Notes: generated by a model from the sequence alone, not told the origin. DNA of 64,000 nt from Bacillota bacterium (GCA_029555205.1 JAKPTB010000097.1:62001-126000); one strand, 5' to 3'. Positions 17,049 through 26,319 are shown, counted from the stretch's first letter. Made by a program: numbers and translations.

Positions 17049-18644
17049 TTAGATGGTTATGGTGGTGCCGTCGAACTTGGTGAAGGAGAAGCCCGCGAAG
17101 TCTTCGTTGTAAGTTCTTTTGTAGTCCTGAAGGATTCCGATGGCCACAGCCTCACCCAGCTTCAGGCCCTCGCTGCCGTCGGTGCGCCAATGTACACCTG
17201 CGGCGTTGCGGCCATAGCCGACATTTGTAGCCAGTTTATTAATCTCCCCGCCCACCGTCAAAGGTTCTCCCGTGTAAGGCAGCAGCGTGAGGCCGTCGGC
17301 GCTTGCCACCACCGGATCGGGAATTATAAACCATTCCTTGAAGAAAGCCTTCAGCATGGTGGCGCATGCCCCTGCGCCGCAAGCGTGGCCGGCGGGGTAA
17401 GCCGGATGGTAAGGCGAGCCTTGGGGATAGGCCACAGGCAGCAGGTATGTGCCGTATTTATTGAAGATTTCGCTAATAGCCTGGGAGTTGAGCAGTTCTT
17501 CGTTAACCGGGTAGTCGGCGGCGCCCTTCAGCAGGATATGGACGCGCCCTCCGAAGGCCTCGGGCCGGAGCCGGCGGTGGACCAGGAATTTCTGGAACCA
17601 TCCGGCCAGGTTTGCCGCCCGGGCCGCCCGGGCCACAAAGTCCAAAATGTGCTGAGCTGCGAATGTGGCGAAACCTGTCTGGGTCAAGGAACGCAGGTAG
17701 GGGTTGGTTTGGGACAATGCCGCCGGGCCGTAACTGAGCAAAATTAAGCAGGCGCCGAGACAACCCTGGTAACTGAAATCACGCTGGTTCCACTCGCCCA
17801 GGTCACGGTTATTGCGGATATAACGGGGTGTGGGGTCGAACTGATTCGAGGTTGACGGAGAAAATCCGTTTTGGATGTTCAGCCAGTCCTGGTATGAAGT
17901 CAGGTAGTCGTCGCCTGCCACTGTGGTGCGATTGCGCTGGACAATTGTGGAGGCCCCGAAAGGAATGTTTTTCCAGAGAAACTGGGAAATATATGGCCCC
18001 ACCAAATCGCCCGGAGTGTTGCCGCGAAAAAGGGTTCCCGTAGTGACTTCCCCGTTTACTTTGGGTCCGCGGAAGTCTGAGAATTTGGAAAGATCGGAAG
18101 CGGCTGCAAGTGTCAGCGGATTTGTGTCGTAGTCCGCGAAGGGAACATCACGGGTTAGCGCCAGCCAGTAAAGCTCAGCCATCTCACTGGCGTTCCAGGC
18201 GCTGCTGAAAGCCGGAGCCGGGGGTATACTCAAATGGTGAGAATCAGGTCCCGCCAGTTCGTAGGCGTAAGCGGACTGGGGATTGGCGAGTTTGGCGCCG
18301 CCTCTTAAAGGAATCATTTCAAAATCATCCGGATTGCCGGTTGACAAAGCCCTGAGATAAGCTTTGTAAGCGTTGAGGTCAACCTCGCCAAGTTGATTAT
18401 GCGGTAACGCCTTGGAAAAATTGCCGATTTTATTGGGATAAAGATCTTCATCTCCATTGCAGGGATGGCCCGGGAGGGGAAGGTCCCTTTGAAAAATTGC
18501 CGCATCCAGGCGGACTTGAAAAGCATCTTGCCGGCGCTGCCGTCCGGCGGTCGGACCGATTTCACATGACTCCACCATGTTTTCCAGATTCACTGAATTA
18601 ATATCTCTAATTTGCTGGTTAATATCTATTAATTTTTCGCTCAT
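17049..18644 (-). CDS. Vanadium-dependent bromoperoxidase-like protein (PAP2 superfamily)
   Basis: A 531-residue cytoplasmic (no signal peptide) protein with the vanadate-binding residues of the algal/cyanobacterial bromoperoxidase type. In order: K352 and R360 in QKFLVHRRLRPEAFGG (Lys-Arg spacing of eight, as in Ascophyllum), the acid-base His413 in YHPAYPAGHA, G419 and H420, then R479 and the vanadium ligand H485 in GRNAAGVHWR. The Ser that normally precedes the Gly-His (SGH) is Ala here. Known enzymes oxidise halide with peroxide; PAP2 relatives are phosphatases. The ATG at 18642-18644 has GGGAGTGA upstream. It stands alone. Unusual for an anaerobe; activity toward halide is not proven by the sequence. 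Confidence 0.87.
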   Translation of the reverse strand: MSEKLIDINQQIRDINSVNLENMVESCEIGPTAGRQRRQDAFQVRLDAAIFQRDLPLPGHPCNGDEDLYPNKIGNFSKALPHNQLGEVDLNAYKAYLRALSTGNPDDFEMIPLRGGAKLANPQSAYAYELAGPDSHHLSIPPAPAFSSAWNASEMAELYWLALTRDVPFADYDTNPLTLAAASDLSKFSDFRGPKVNGEVTTGTLFRGNTPGDLVGPYISQFLWKNIPFGASTIVQRNRTTVAGDDYLTSYQDWLNIQNGFSPSTSNQFDPTPRYIRNNRDLGEWNQRDFSYQGCLGACLILLSYGPAALSQTNPYLRSLTQTGFATFAAQHILDFVARAARAANLAGWFQKFLVHRRLRPEAFGGRVHILLKGAADYPVNEELLNSQAISEIFNKYGTYLLPVAYPQGSPYHPAYPAGHACGAGACATMLKAFFKEWFIIPDPVVASADGLTLLPYTGEPLTVGGEINKLATNVGYGRNAAGVHWRTDGSEGLKLGEAVAIGILQDYKRTYNEDFAGFSFTKFDGTTITI

Positions 18645-18789
18645 TTGGATCACTCCCTGATAATTATGTCAATACATTATATACAAAATATGGTAAATGT
18701 TTCCTGGGTTAATAAAGTGTATTTAGACCGCGGAAGAGTTCTCTCCTCCAGAGTAAAAAACTATCCCCACTTATTGCCCGGGCAGAGTA

Positions 18790-18818
18790 GGTGTCAGGAG
18801 AACCGTTTCCCTGACACC
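18790..18818. repeat. GGTGTCAGG inverted repeat
   Basis: GGTGTCAGG at 18790-18798 pairs with CCTGACACC at 18810-18818, followed by TTT on the plus strand. Such GTGTCAG/CTGACAC elements occur as dispersed intergenic repeats in many genomes. Otherwise the 400-base gap between the haloperoxidase and the ATPase shows nothing. Confidence 0.7.
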
Positions 18819-19049
18819 TTTGATTATTCTTTACTATACCGGAAATAGCTGCTAGAATTAGCAACGTGGAAATAATTATAAGTCTTTCAGTAATATATGA
18901 GGAGTCCAGTTTAATAGGTTCTATTATTACTTTTCTTAACGGTCATGCAATATTTTTAGTGTGAATTTATACGCACGGAGATTCTGCCACATAATAGGAC
19001 AAGAGGCTTCTTGTCCGCCTTATATTATTTCGTTGCCTACGGAGGAAAA

Positions 19050-21752
19050 ATGCAGAAGAGCAAATGGCATTTTCTGGAGATTGAGGAGTTGTGCCGGGAG
19101 CTGGGCATAAAATCAGGTTCGGGGCTTACTAAAGAAGAAGCGACCGGTCGTTTAAAGGAATACGGACCCAATGCGCTTCAGGAAAAACCTGCCCGCAGCT
19201 TGCTGTCAATTTTTATCGCCCAGATGAAGGAAATACTGGTCTTGATCCTCATTGTGGCTGCCGTTATATCAGGTATCCTTGGGGAATGGGCGGACTCCAT
19301 TGTCATCCTTATTATTGTTATTCTTAATGCTGCTATTGGTGTTTTTCAGGAGAACAAGGCCGAAAACGCTCTTAAGGCTTTAAAGGACATGACAAAGCCT
19401 TCAGCAAAGGTGTTGAGGGAGGGAAAGGTTCTTCAGATCGATGCGGAGGAAGTGGTCCCCGGTGATCTAATCCTGCTGGATGCCGGTGATTCGGTTCCGG
19501 CCGACGCCAGGCTTATTGAGTCGGCTTCCCTGCGTACCAACGAGTCGGCTCTGACCGGGGAGTCAGCACCCGTGGAAAAAGATCCAGCTGTAATAAAGGC
19601 CCTCGAGGTTCCAATTAGCGACCAGAAAAACATGCTCTTTATGGGCACTACCATAACTGCCGGACGGGGAAAAGCCATTGTGGTGGAAACGGGGATGAAG
19701 ACCCAGCTGGGTCGCATAGCCGGCATGCTGGAAGAGGATGTTCCCGAAACCACGCCCCTGCAGAAGCGCCTGGGAAAGCTGGGCCGGGTACTTGGGATAG
19801 CTGCCGGAATCATCGTCATTGCTGTTTTTCTGATTGGCTTATGGCGCGGTCTAGACTTGCTTGAAATTTTCATGATTTCCATCAGTCTCGCTGTGGCAGC
19901 CGTACCCGAAGGACTGCCCGCAGTGGTGACTATTGTGCTGGCCCTGGGTGTGACCAGGATGAGCCGCCGCAAAGCGATTATAAGGAGACTGCCTGCGGTT
20001 GAGACGCTGGGTACAGCCACTGTAATCTGTTCTGATAAAACGGGAACTCTTACAAAAAATGAAATGACTGTTACCCGGGTTTTCGTTGCCGACAGGCTGT
20101 TTGAGGTGACCGGAACAGGTTATGCGCCCGAGGGGGAATTTTTGGAGCAGGGCGGAAGCGCGATCCTGCCTCCGGATTTGAAAACAATTGAACCGCTTCT
20201 GCTGGGCGGGTTCTTAAACTGCGATGCCCGCCTGGAAGAAACTGAGAAGGGTTATGATATAATCGGTGACCCCACGGAAGGGGCACTTGTGGTTGCCGCA
20301 GCCAAGGCAGGCTTTTCCAGGGAGGCGGTTGACGCAGACAGCCCCCGTTTGGCTGAAATCCCCTTTGATTCCGAACGCAAGATGATGACCACCTTTCACA
20401 GGCTAAATGGTTCTATCCGTTCCTTTACCAAGGGGGCGCCGGATGTGGTTTTGGGGCGCTGCACCAGTGTCTTGACCCGGGAAGCAACCATAGCGCTGGA
20501 CGAAGAAAACCGGAAACGGCTTTTGGAAGTTAATGCTGAATTTGCTTCCCAGGGGCTGCGCGTTTTGGCCCTGGCCACCCGTATCTGGCCGGACATTCCG
20601 GATCGCGTCCAGCCGGAGACCGTGGAGGGGGAGATGATATTTGTAGGCTTTTTCGCCATCCAGGACCCCCCCCGTCCGGAAGTTAAAGAGGCGGTTGCGC
20701 TCTGCCGCAGTGCAGGTATCCGGACAGTTATGATCACAGGTGATCACCTGGAGACTGCTGTAGCCATCGCCAGGGAATTAAACATTATCCAGCCCGGCGA
20801 CGGGAGCCTGACGGGTAAACAGCTGGAACAAATGAACGATGAGGATTTGAGAAAGGTAGTGAACAGTATAGCTGTTTACGCCAGAGTATCTCCCGAACAC
20901 AAGCTGCGTATTGTGGAAGCGCTGAAGTACCATGGTCATGTAGTGGCCATGACCGGTGACGGTGTCAATGATGCCCCGGCTCTTAAACGGGCTGACATCG
21001 GGGCGTCCATGGGAATTAGCGGGACCGAGGTGGCCAAGGAAGCCTCTGACATGGTCCTGCAGGACGATAACTTTACCACCATTGTAAGGGCTGTGGAGGA
21101 AGGACGGACCATCTACAACAATATTCGCGGTTCCATCCAGTACTTGCTTTCCTGCAACACCGGAGAACTTGTGGCTATTTTTTCAGCCTTGCTGCTCGGT
21201 TTGGGGAGTCCCTTAAGTCCCATTCAGATCCTCTGGTTAAACCTGGTCACTGACGGGCCGCCGGCCCTGGCCCTGGGGTTGGAGCCTCCCCAGCCGGAGA
21301 TTATGAAGAGGCCCCCCCGCAAGTTAAAGGAAGGTATTTTTTCAGAAGGAGTAGGCGCCAGAATAATCTGGCAGGGCATCACGATCGGGCTTCTGGCTCT
21401 GGCCGCCTTCTGGCTAGCCCTGCGCTGGGACAGGTCCATACAGGAGGCACACACCATGGCCTTTGCCACCATGGCCTTGTCACAGCTGGTGCATTCATTT
21501 AACGTCCGGAATGTGAAGCAGTCACTCTTTACCCTGGGTTTTGGCTCCAATCGCAGCTTAAACTATGCCTTTATGGTGTCTTTGGCGATGTTGTCCGTTG
21601 TTATTTTTACACCATTTTTAAGAGGCGTATTTGAGACCGCCTTGCTGCGGTCATCTGACTGGGCGGTTGTTCTGGTCCTGAGTATTGTTCCCCTGGTTCT
21701 GGTGGAAATCAGTAAAGCGGTAGGCCGGCTACCGGCTTTCAACAAGCAATAG
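19050..21752 (+). CDS. P2A-type cation-transporting ATPase (calcium pump)
   Basis: A 900-residue SERCA/PMR1-like P-type ATPase. It has the N-terminal cation-ATPase domain (GLTKEEATGRLKEYGPNAL), the actuator loop TNESALTGESAPVEK, the phosphorylation site CSDKTGTLTKNEMTV with D329, and the hinge MTGDGVNDAPALKRADIG. Ion-binding residues typical of calcium pumps are visible: PEGLPAVVT in M4, NTGE in M5 and NLVTDGPPALALG in M6. It would export Ca2+ (or Mn2+) at the expense of ATP. ATG 19050 with GGAGG four bases upstream is taken as the start; a longer frame from 19011 lacks a site. Single gene. Confidence 0.95.
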   Translation: MQKSKWHFLEIEELCRELGIKSGSGLTKEEATGRLKEYGPNALQEKPARSLLSIFIAQMKEILVLILIVAAVISGILGEWADSIVILIIVILNAAIGVFQENKAENALKALKDMTKPSAKVLREGKVLQIDAEEVVPGDLILLDAGDSVPADARLIESASLRTNESALTGESAPVEKDPAVIKALEVPISDQKNMLFMGTTITAGRGKAIVVETGMKTQLGRIAGMLEEDVPETTPLQKRLGKLGRVLGIAAGIIVIAVFLIGLWRGLDLLEIFMISISLAVAAVPEGLPAVVTIVLALGVTRMSRRKAIIRRLPAVETLGTATVICSDKTGTLTKNEMTVTRVFVADRLFEVTGTGYAPEGEFLEQGGSAILPPDLKTIEPLLLGGFLNCDARLEETEKGYDIIGDPTEGALVVAAAKAGFSREAVDADSPRLAEIPFDSERKMMTTFHRLNGSIRSFTKGAPDVVLGRCTSVLTREATIALDEENRKRLLEVNAEFASQGLRVLALATRIWPDIPDRVQPETVEGEMIFVGFFAIQDPPRPEVKEAVALCRSAGIRTVMITGDHLETAVAIARELNIIQPGDGSLTGKQLEQMNDEDLRKVVNSIAVYARVSPEHKLRIVEALKYHGHVVAMTGDGVNDAPALKRADIGASMGISGTEVAKEASDMVLQDDNFTTIVRAVEEGRTIYNNIRGSIQYLLSCNTGELVAIFSALLLGLGSPLSPIQILWLNLVTDGPPALALGLEPPQPEIMKRPPRKLKEGIFSEGVGARIIWQGITIGLLALAAFWLALRWDRSIQEAHTMAFATMALSQLVHSFNVRNVKQSLFTLGFGSNRSLNYAFMVSLAMLSVVIFTPFLRGVFETALLRSSDWAVVLVLSIVPLVLVEISKAVGRLPAFNKQ

Positions 21753-21894
21753 GATGGTGAATTAAGCAGTCTTGAGTGCAAGACAGTGCTTGCATCTGTA
21801 ATTCTTGAAGTTGAACTGATATGTTGCTAATATTATAAACTCCGGTAAGGATGCGATAAGTAACTTTTTAACAAATTCTTATTTATTTATTGCT

Positions 21895-22239
21895 TTATAT
21901 TTCATCATCTAATTTTTCAAGCAAAGATACAATACCTACTACTTTGTCAACATCAATAACAAAACCGATGCCAGTTCCAGGTTTTTCCAGCTGTCCGGCC
22001 TGAACAATTGCTTTTAACACTTTATTGGTTTGATCTTGATGAATCAGGGTTAAAATTATATCCTTTTCCGGCTCTATCGGTATTCCCAGCAGTTTTTTCT
22101 GCTCGTGTATACCGACGCCACGTCCGTGCAGAATAGTGCCCCCCCTTGCTCCGGCTGCTTTTGCTGCATTAACGACTCTTTCCGCAAAACCCTTTTTTAT
22201 GATTGTTACTATTAATTGATAATCCCTACCAATCTTCAT
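21895..22239 (-). CDS. PII-like signalling protein of a DUF1538 operon
   Basis: A 114-residue P-II-family protein. The fold is recognisable from the opening strand YQLIVTIIKKGFAERVVNAA, the T-loop region GGTILHGRGVGIHEQKKLLGIPIEPEKDIIL (shortened here), and the closing GIGFVIDVDKVVGIVSL. It lacks the canonical T-loop Tyr uridylylation context of GlnB, so nitrogen sensing by uridylylation is unlikely. It is last in an operon with two DUF1538 membrane proteins; its start overlaps the end of the middle gene by 14 bases. A plausible role is nucleotide-dependent gating of the membrane pair, by analogy with GlnK-AmtB. Confidence 0.88.
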   Translation of the reverse strand: MKIGRDYQLIVTIIKKGFAERVVNAAKAAGARGGTILHGRGVGIHEQKKLLGIPIEPEKDIILTLIHQDQTNKVLKAIVQAGQLEKPGTGIGFVIDVDKVVGIVSLLEKLDDEI

Positions 22240-22963
22240 CTTCTACCCCCCTTCCCCCGTAGATAAGTCCGAGTAATAATACTGACAGTATCGGTGATAG
22301 GGCAACAAGGGCTATCAATCCAAATCCATCCATCAACGGGTCTCTGCCCGCTGTACCGGATGCTACCCCCACGGCCAAGGCCATGATAAATGTTGCAGTC
22401 ATGGGTCCTGTAGCTACTCCCCCGGAATCAAAGGCCAACGAAACGAAGGTGGGTGATGAATACCTGGCCATAATCAGAGCTATTAGGTAACCCGGAGCAA
22501 GTATATATATAAGCGGTATACCGATAATGATCCGGGCCATGGCCAGGGCTACGGCTATGGCCACCCCTGCTGACAGGGTATAAAGCATTAACTTCTGTTT
22601 AATATGTCCTGCGGATACCTTCTCCACTTCATAATTTAATACTCTAACAGCCGGTTCAGCTATAACAGTAACAAGACCTAGCAGCAAGCCGATTGGGATT
22701 ACCACCCAATTATAATCTAACTTTCCCAGTTGTTCTCCTAATAGTGTACCCGCTGGCAGGAAACCTATTTGGACTCCCTGAAGAAACAGCGATAACCCGG
22801 CAAAGGAAAGGCATATGCCAATTATTATACGTTTAATTTCCTCCGGGGGCAATTTTAAAAAGAGGAACTGAAACAACAGGAAGATTATTATGAGAGGCAA
22901 AAGGGAAATAGCCACTTCCATTAAAATGTGCGAGAAACCTTCAAAAACGATTATATTCTTCAT
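22226..22963 (-). CDS. DUF1538 membrane protein, second subunit
   Basis: A 245-residue protein of the DUF1538 family with about seven membrane segments. Family hallmarks are GLVTVIAEPAVRVLNYEVEKVS and the loop SPTFVSLAFDSGGVATGPMTA, present in equivalent form in its upstream neighbour. Its start overlaps the neighbour's stop by ATGA, so the two are coupled and probably form a heterodimer equivalent to the single long DUF1538 protein of other bacteria. Transport is likely because of the inverted-repeat-like topology and the PII partner. The substrate is unknown. Confidence 0.88.
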   Translation of the reverse strand: MKNIIVFEGFSHILMEVAISLLPLIIIFLLFQFLFLKLPPEEIKRIIIGICLSFAGLSLFLQGVQIGFLPAGTLLGEQLGKLDYNWVVIPIGLLLGLVTVIAEPAVRVLNYEVEKVSAGHIKQKLMLYTLSAGVAIAVALAMARIIIGIPLIYILAPGYLIALIMARYSSPTFVSLAFDSGGVATGPMTATFIMALAVGVASGTAGRDPLMDGFGLIALVALSPILSVLLLGLIYGGRGVEDEDW

Positions 22964-23652
22964 CCGTAGATCACGCCCAATAACATAACAGCCAGGACAG
23001 GTCCTATTGAGCCCAGGGCTACGAAACCAAAGCTGTCACTCATGGAGCTTTTACCGGCTAAAACAGACGTGAGGCCTACTCCGAGAGCGATTATAAATGG
23101 TACCGTCAATGGTCCCGTGGTTACGCCGCCTGAGTCAAAGGATATTGGCAAGAAATGTGAAGGTACAAAAGCTGCTAAGATGAATACCATCAAATAGCCT
23201 GCAGTTAAAATATACTTCATTGGGATATTTAGAAGCACTCTGGCAGCCCCGATAGTCATAAACAGCCCTACTCCCACAGCAACAAAAGAAATGAGTAAAC
23301 TTTTTGGTATGCCGCCACCTGAAACGTACTCGATTTGGTGTGTTAAAACACGCACATCCGGTTCAGCCACAGTGACGGCAATGCCAATAAATAGTGTGGA
23401 AAAAAATAGCAAGATTAGGGAGCCTCTTTGGGGAAGTTCCGATCCTATAGCCTCTCCCATAGGCAGTAAGCCAATCTTAACACCGATAAGAAACAAGCCT
23501 AAACCAAGTGTGACCATAGCAGCACCTATTATGAATTGAATTATGATCTGGCCGGGATTCTCAAAAAGGATTAATAATAATACCACAACCATTACAATAA
23601 CAGGCAGGGTAGAGCTTAAAACTTCCCTGGCAACATCTTTTACATCATCCAT
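22960..23652 (-). CDS. DUF1538 membrane protein, first subunit
   Basis: A 230-residue DUF1538 protein, first in a three-gene operon. It shares with the next gene the segments GIAVTVAEPDVRVLTHQIEYVS and LPISFDSGGVTTGPLTV, showing a common origin by duplication. The acidic D in AEPD and the DSGG loop are candidate substrate or ion sites. The ATG at 23652 has GAGGTG upstream. A gap of more than 500 AT-rich bases lies upstream, likely holding the operon promoter. Confidence 0.88.
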   Translation of the reverse strand: MDDVKDVAREVLSSTLPVIVMVVVLLLILFENPGQIIIQFIIGAAMVTLGLGLFLIGVKIGLLPMGEAIGSELPQRGSLILLFFSTLFIGIAVTVAEPDVRVLTHQIEYVSGGGIPKSLLISFVAVGVGLFMTIGAARVLLNIPMKYILTAGYLMVFILAAFVPSHFLPISFDSGGVTTGPLTVPFIIALGVGLTSVLAGKSSMSDSFGFVALGSIGPVLAVMLLGVIYG

Positions 23653-24187
23653 AAAGCACCTCTTTGTAATTAATTAGTTTTCTGAACAGCTGAAGATAGT
23701 GGGGCTGATTATGTTTTGTTCACGGGTTGAGTATAAAATATTCTTTATATGCAGGGTTGTTAAGGTTATTATTGTGTTGTTAAAAGTTTTTACAAAAATT
23801 TCTTCAGCATACTGTTATGTTGAGCTTGTTATAACTATTTAATTATATTATTATTAAATGATATTTGTCAAACTTGATGCAAAATGTCAGGTGTTAAAAT
23901 GCGCCAGATTTTTGTAGAATTCAAGTATTATTAATAGGATTAATCAGATTATTGCAGGTTGATAAATGTTATAATTGAATCTGCTGTTATATATACATTA
24001 TTGTACATGTTCCGAGAAAATGATTTGAATAGTAATCAAAGAACAGTTCCCCGTCTCACCAATTAGAAGTTTGAGGTAATGTCCACTAACCATCATTATT
24101 CCCTTTATTAATTTAATTCTCCAGGAGACGGTTTAAAAATTCCACAATAATAACAGATAAATTTATGTAAAATTTTATTGTCACAAG
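23653..24187. other. AT-rich intergenic region
   Basis: No gene, RNA or clear repeat is seen. It separates the divergent DUF1538 operon from the transporter scar at 24188. A promoter for the minus-strand operon is expected here, but no -35/-10 pair with good spacing stands out. Confidence 0.5.
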
Positions 24188-24407
24188 GTGAAGAATTCCG
24201 GTAAAGTGTACCGGGCCGGCGCCCATCCGGTGGTTGCCCTGGCTGAGGTCAATCTGGAGGTGAAGCCGGGAGAGTTTGTAGCCGTAATGGGCCCGTCCAG
24301 CTCTGCTGGCCTTTGCGTTTTCTGCAGCCATAGGTATGATCTTTGGTATTCTGCCGGCAAATAAGGCGTCCAGACTGAACCCCATTGAGGCGCTGAGAAG
24401 GGATTAG
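24188..24407 (+). pseudogene. Deletion scar of a MacB-type ABC transporter (ATPase start joined to permease end)
   Basis: From 24188 the frame reads KNSGKVYRAGAHPVVALAEV and EVKPGEFVAVMGPS, the start of a LolD/MacB-type ABC ATPase up to the first residues of the Walker A loop. At about 24296 the homology jumps in another frame to ALLAFAFSAAIGMIFGILPA and NKASRLNPIEALRRD with a stop at 24405-24407, the invariant C-terminus of MacB/FtsX permeases. Everything between (most of the ATPase and permease) is gone. The two pieces are out of frame with each other, so no product is expected. Confidence 0.85.
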
Positions 24408-24491
24408 GGAGTGCAGCTTAAAATATGTGAAAAACAGATTTGCCCCGGATTGGCAGGGAAGCTGTTTTCGCAAATCAAGGTGAGAAAGAAA

Positions 24492-25448
24492 ATGATGGGT
24501 ATTATCAAAAGTTTACCTGTGCCTGCAGCCGGGCTGATGCTGGGACTGGCGGCAGCAGGTAATTTAACTGCGTCATACGGTATTATCTTCAAGGTTGTAT
24601 TCGGCGTAATATCCGCCGTACTGCTGCTTCTTCTCCTGACAAAAGCAGTATGTGCAACCGGGGCGCTCGGGGAGGATTTAAAAAATCCCGCCATCGCCGG
24701 TATAGCCGGAACTTTTTCCATGGGCATAATGATTCTGTCCGGCTACATTCAGCCGGTTTCCCCTTTTGCAGGTTATCTGATGTGGATTGCGGGAATCCTG
24801 ATCCACTGTTTTCTGATAATATATTTTACAATAAGATTTATACCGGGTTTTAGGGTACAGAGAGTACTTCCGGGCTACTTTGTGGTGTATGTCGGTATTG
24901 CAGCTGCAAGTTTAACAGCGCCTGTATTCAATGCCATTGGAACCGGTAGAGGACTATTCTGGTTCGGGTTTATAACCTATCTGATTCTTTTACCCATGCT
25001 CACTTATAGAGTGTTTGTAGTAAAATCAATTCCCGAACCGTTGTTGCCCACCTTAACAATTTTCGCCGCCCCCGCCAGCCTTTGCCTGGTGGGATATTTA
25101 AAACTATATCAGGAAATAAACATGACCATCTTCTGGTTACTGACTTTTTTAGCCATAATCATGTTACTTGCCGTACTTCTGTATTTGCCGGTAATGCTCA
25201 GGTTAAAGTTTTATCCCAGTTACTCTGCTTTCACATTCCCACTTGTAATCAGTGCCATAGCGATAAAGGACATTGACAGCTATTTAAGCAAAATGCATAT
25301 TGATCTGCCCGCCCTCGGTTACTTGGTCTATTTCCAGGAAATACTGGCTGTTATACTTGTTATTTATGTTTTAATTAGATATATTGTTTTTATGTTATTA
25401 CAACGTCCCGGGGTGGAGCCGCAAAACGTGCAAAGTGTTTCCAAATAG
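24492..25448 (+). CDS. TDT-family transporter (TehA/SLAC1-like)
   Basis: A 318-residue protein with about ten membrane helices. The start IIKSLPVPAAGLMLGLAAAGNL is the conserved first helix of the tellurite-resistance/dicarboxylate transporter family, which conducts small anions such as sulfite, malate or formate. Also typical are the central IRFIPGFRVQRVLPGYFVVYVGIA and PEPLLPTLTIFAAPASLCLVGYL segments (each under family patterns). ATG 24492 has AAGGTGAG upstream; a GTG at 24411 opens the frame earlier but would add a soluble tail running from the pseudogene. It ends at a clear terminator. Substrate unknown. Confidence 0.85.
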   Translation: MMGIIKSLPVPAAGLMLGLAAAGNLTASYGIIFKVVFGVISAVLLLLLLTKAVCATGALGEDLKNPAIAGIAGTFSMGIMILSGYIQPVSPFAGYLMWIAGILIHCFLIIYFTIRFIPGFRVQRVLPGYFVVYVGIAAASLTAPVFNAIGTGRGLFWFGFITYLILLPMLTYRVFVVKSIPEPLLPTLTIFAAPASLCLVGYLKLYQEINMTIFWLLTFLAIIMLLAVLLYLPVMLRLKFYPSYSAFTFPLVISAIAIKDIDSYLSKMHIDLPALGYLVYFQEILAVILVIYVLIRYIVFMLLQRPGVEPQNVQSVSK

Positions 25449-25619
25449 CCGGCAGTATAGATGCAGTTCAGTGAAGGGACCTGATGACATAGCTCAAATG
25501 ACAGCACCTTTAAAAACAGGGCTTTATAAAAGTGATGTCAGGCTCCAGGATCCCTGTGTACAAGCTCAATCTTACGAATTTATAGGCAGACCCTTTGACA
25601 CAATTCAATTATTAATGCT

Positions 25620-25657
25620 GAAGCCTCTGGCCGGAGTCAAGGGGCTTCTTTGTTTTT
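25620..25657 (+). terminator. Terminator after the TDT transporter gene
   Basis: GAAGCC at 25620-25625 pairs with GGCTTC at 25643-25648 and a T-rich stretch (TTTGTTTTT) follows. The 290-base gap to the sigma factor gene holds nothing else visible. Confidence 0.7.
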
Positions 25658-25738
25658 AAAAGTATTGTTTTAGAGCCTGAAACTTTTTATGTAAAAAGGG
25701 GTTAATATAATATTGAAAGCCCTTGAGGGGGAATAACG

Positions 25739-26317
25739 CTGGACACCAACACCGAGCACGACTTAATCATCCGTTGCCGGAAAGGTGAGGAACAGGCCTG
25801 GCGCCTGTTGTTGTCCCGCTACGAAACCTATGTTTACCGGCTGTGTTTTCGAATCAGCGGGTCGCGGGACGAGGCCCTGGACCTTACCCAGGAAGCCCTG
25901 GTGAAAGTATTGAACGGTCTGGACAGGTATCAGCCCGGCCGGCCCTTTAAGCCCTGGCTGCGGCAGGTTACAGTAAACGCCTGTTTGAACTATTTCCGGC
26001 GGCGTGCTCCGGAGACTCTTTCCCTGGAGCAGCCGGTTGCCGGGGAGATCGTGCTCGGGGATACCCTCGCCGCCGCTACAGACGACCCGGCGGCTTTTGT
26101 GGAATGGCAGGATGCCCGTGAGGTGATCAGGCAAGCGCTAGGCCGGCTTTCGCCTCAACAGCGGCTGGTGCTTGTAATGCGGCACCAGGAGGGTATGAGC
26201 TACGAAGAAATAGCGTCAGCAACAGAACTGCCGCTGGGTACGGTGAAGACTAATCTCTTCCGGGCCCGGCAGCAATTGCGGCGTGAACTTGCCGGTGTTT
26301 ATGGATGGGAGGCTTGA
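25739..26317 (+). CDS. ECF-type sigma factor with a probable CTG start
   Basis: An extracytoplasmic-function sigma-70 factor of 192 residues if begun at CTG 25739. Region 2 is DLIIRCRKGEEQAWRLLLSR continuing to RISGSRDEALDLTQEALVKV; region 4 is LGRLSPQQRLVLVMRHQEGM with the helix-turn-helix SYEEIASATELPLGTVKTNL. The stop codon at 25724-25726 bars any start further upstream, and GAGGGGGA lies six bases before CTG 25739. The first ordinary in-frame starts (TTG 25805/25808) would cut away about 23 residues of region 2. It is followed two bases later by its zinc-finger anti-sigma partner. Confidence 0.9.
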   Translation: MDTNTEHDLIIRCRKGEEQAWRLLLSRYETYVYRLCFRISGSRDEALDLTQEALVKVLNGLDRYQPGRPFKPWLRQVTVNACLNYFRRRAPETLSLEQPVAGEIVLGDTLAAATDDPAAFVEWQDAREVIRQALGRLSPQQRLVLVMRHQEGMSYEEIASATELPLGTVKTNLFRARQQLRRELAGVYGWEA

Positions 26318-26319
26318 AA

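Noticed and set aside
16827-17052. Short frames on both strands between the four-helix protein and the haloperoxidase
   Set aside because: They overlap the perfect palindrome, lack ribosome sites and show no family sequence.
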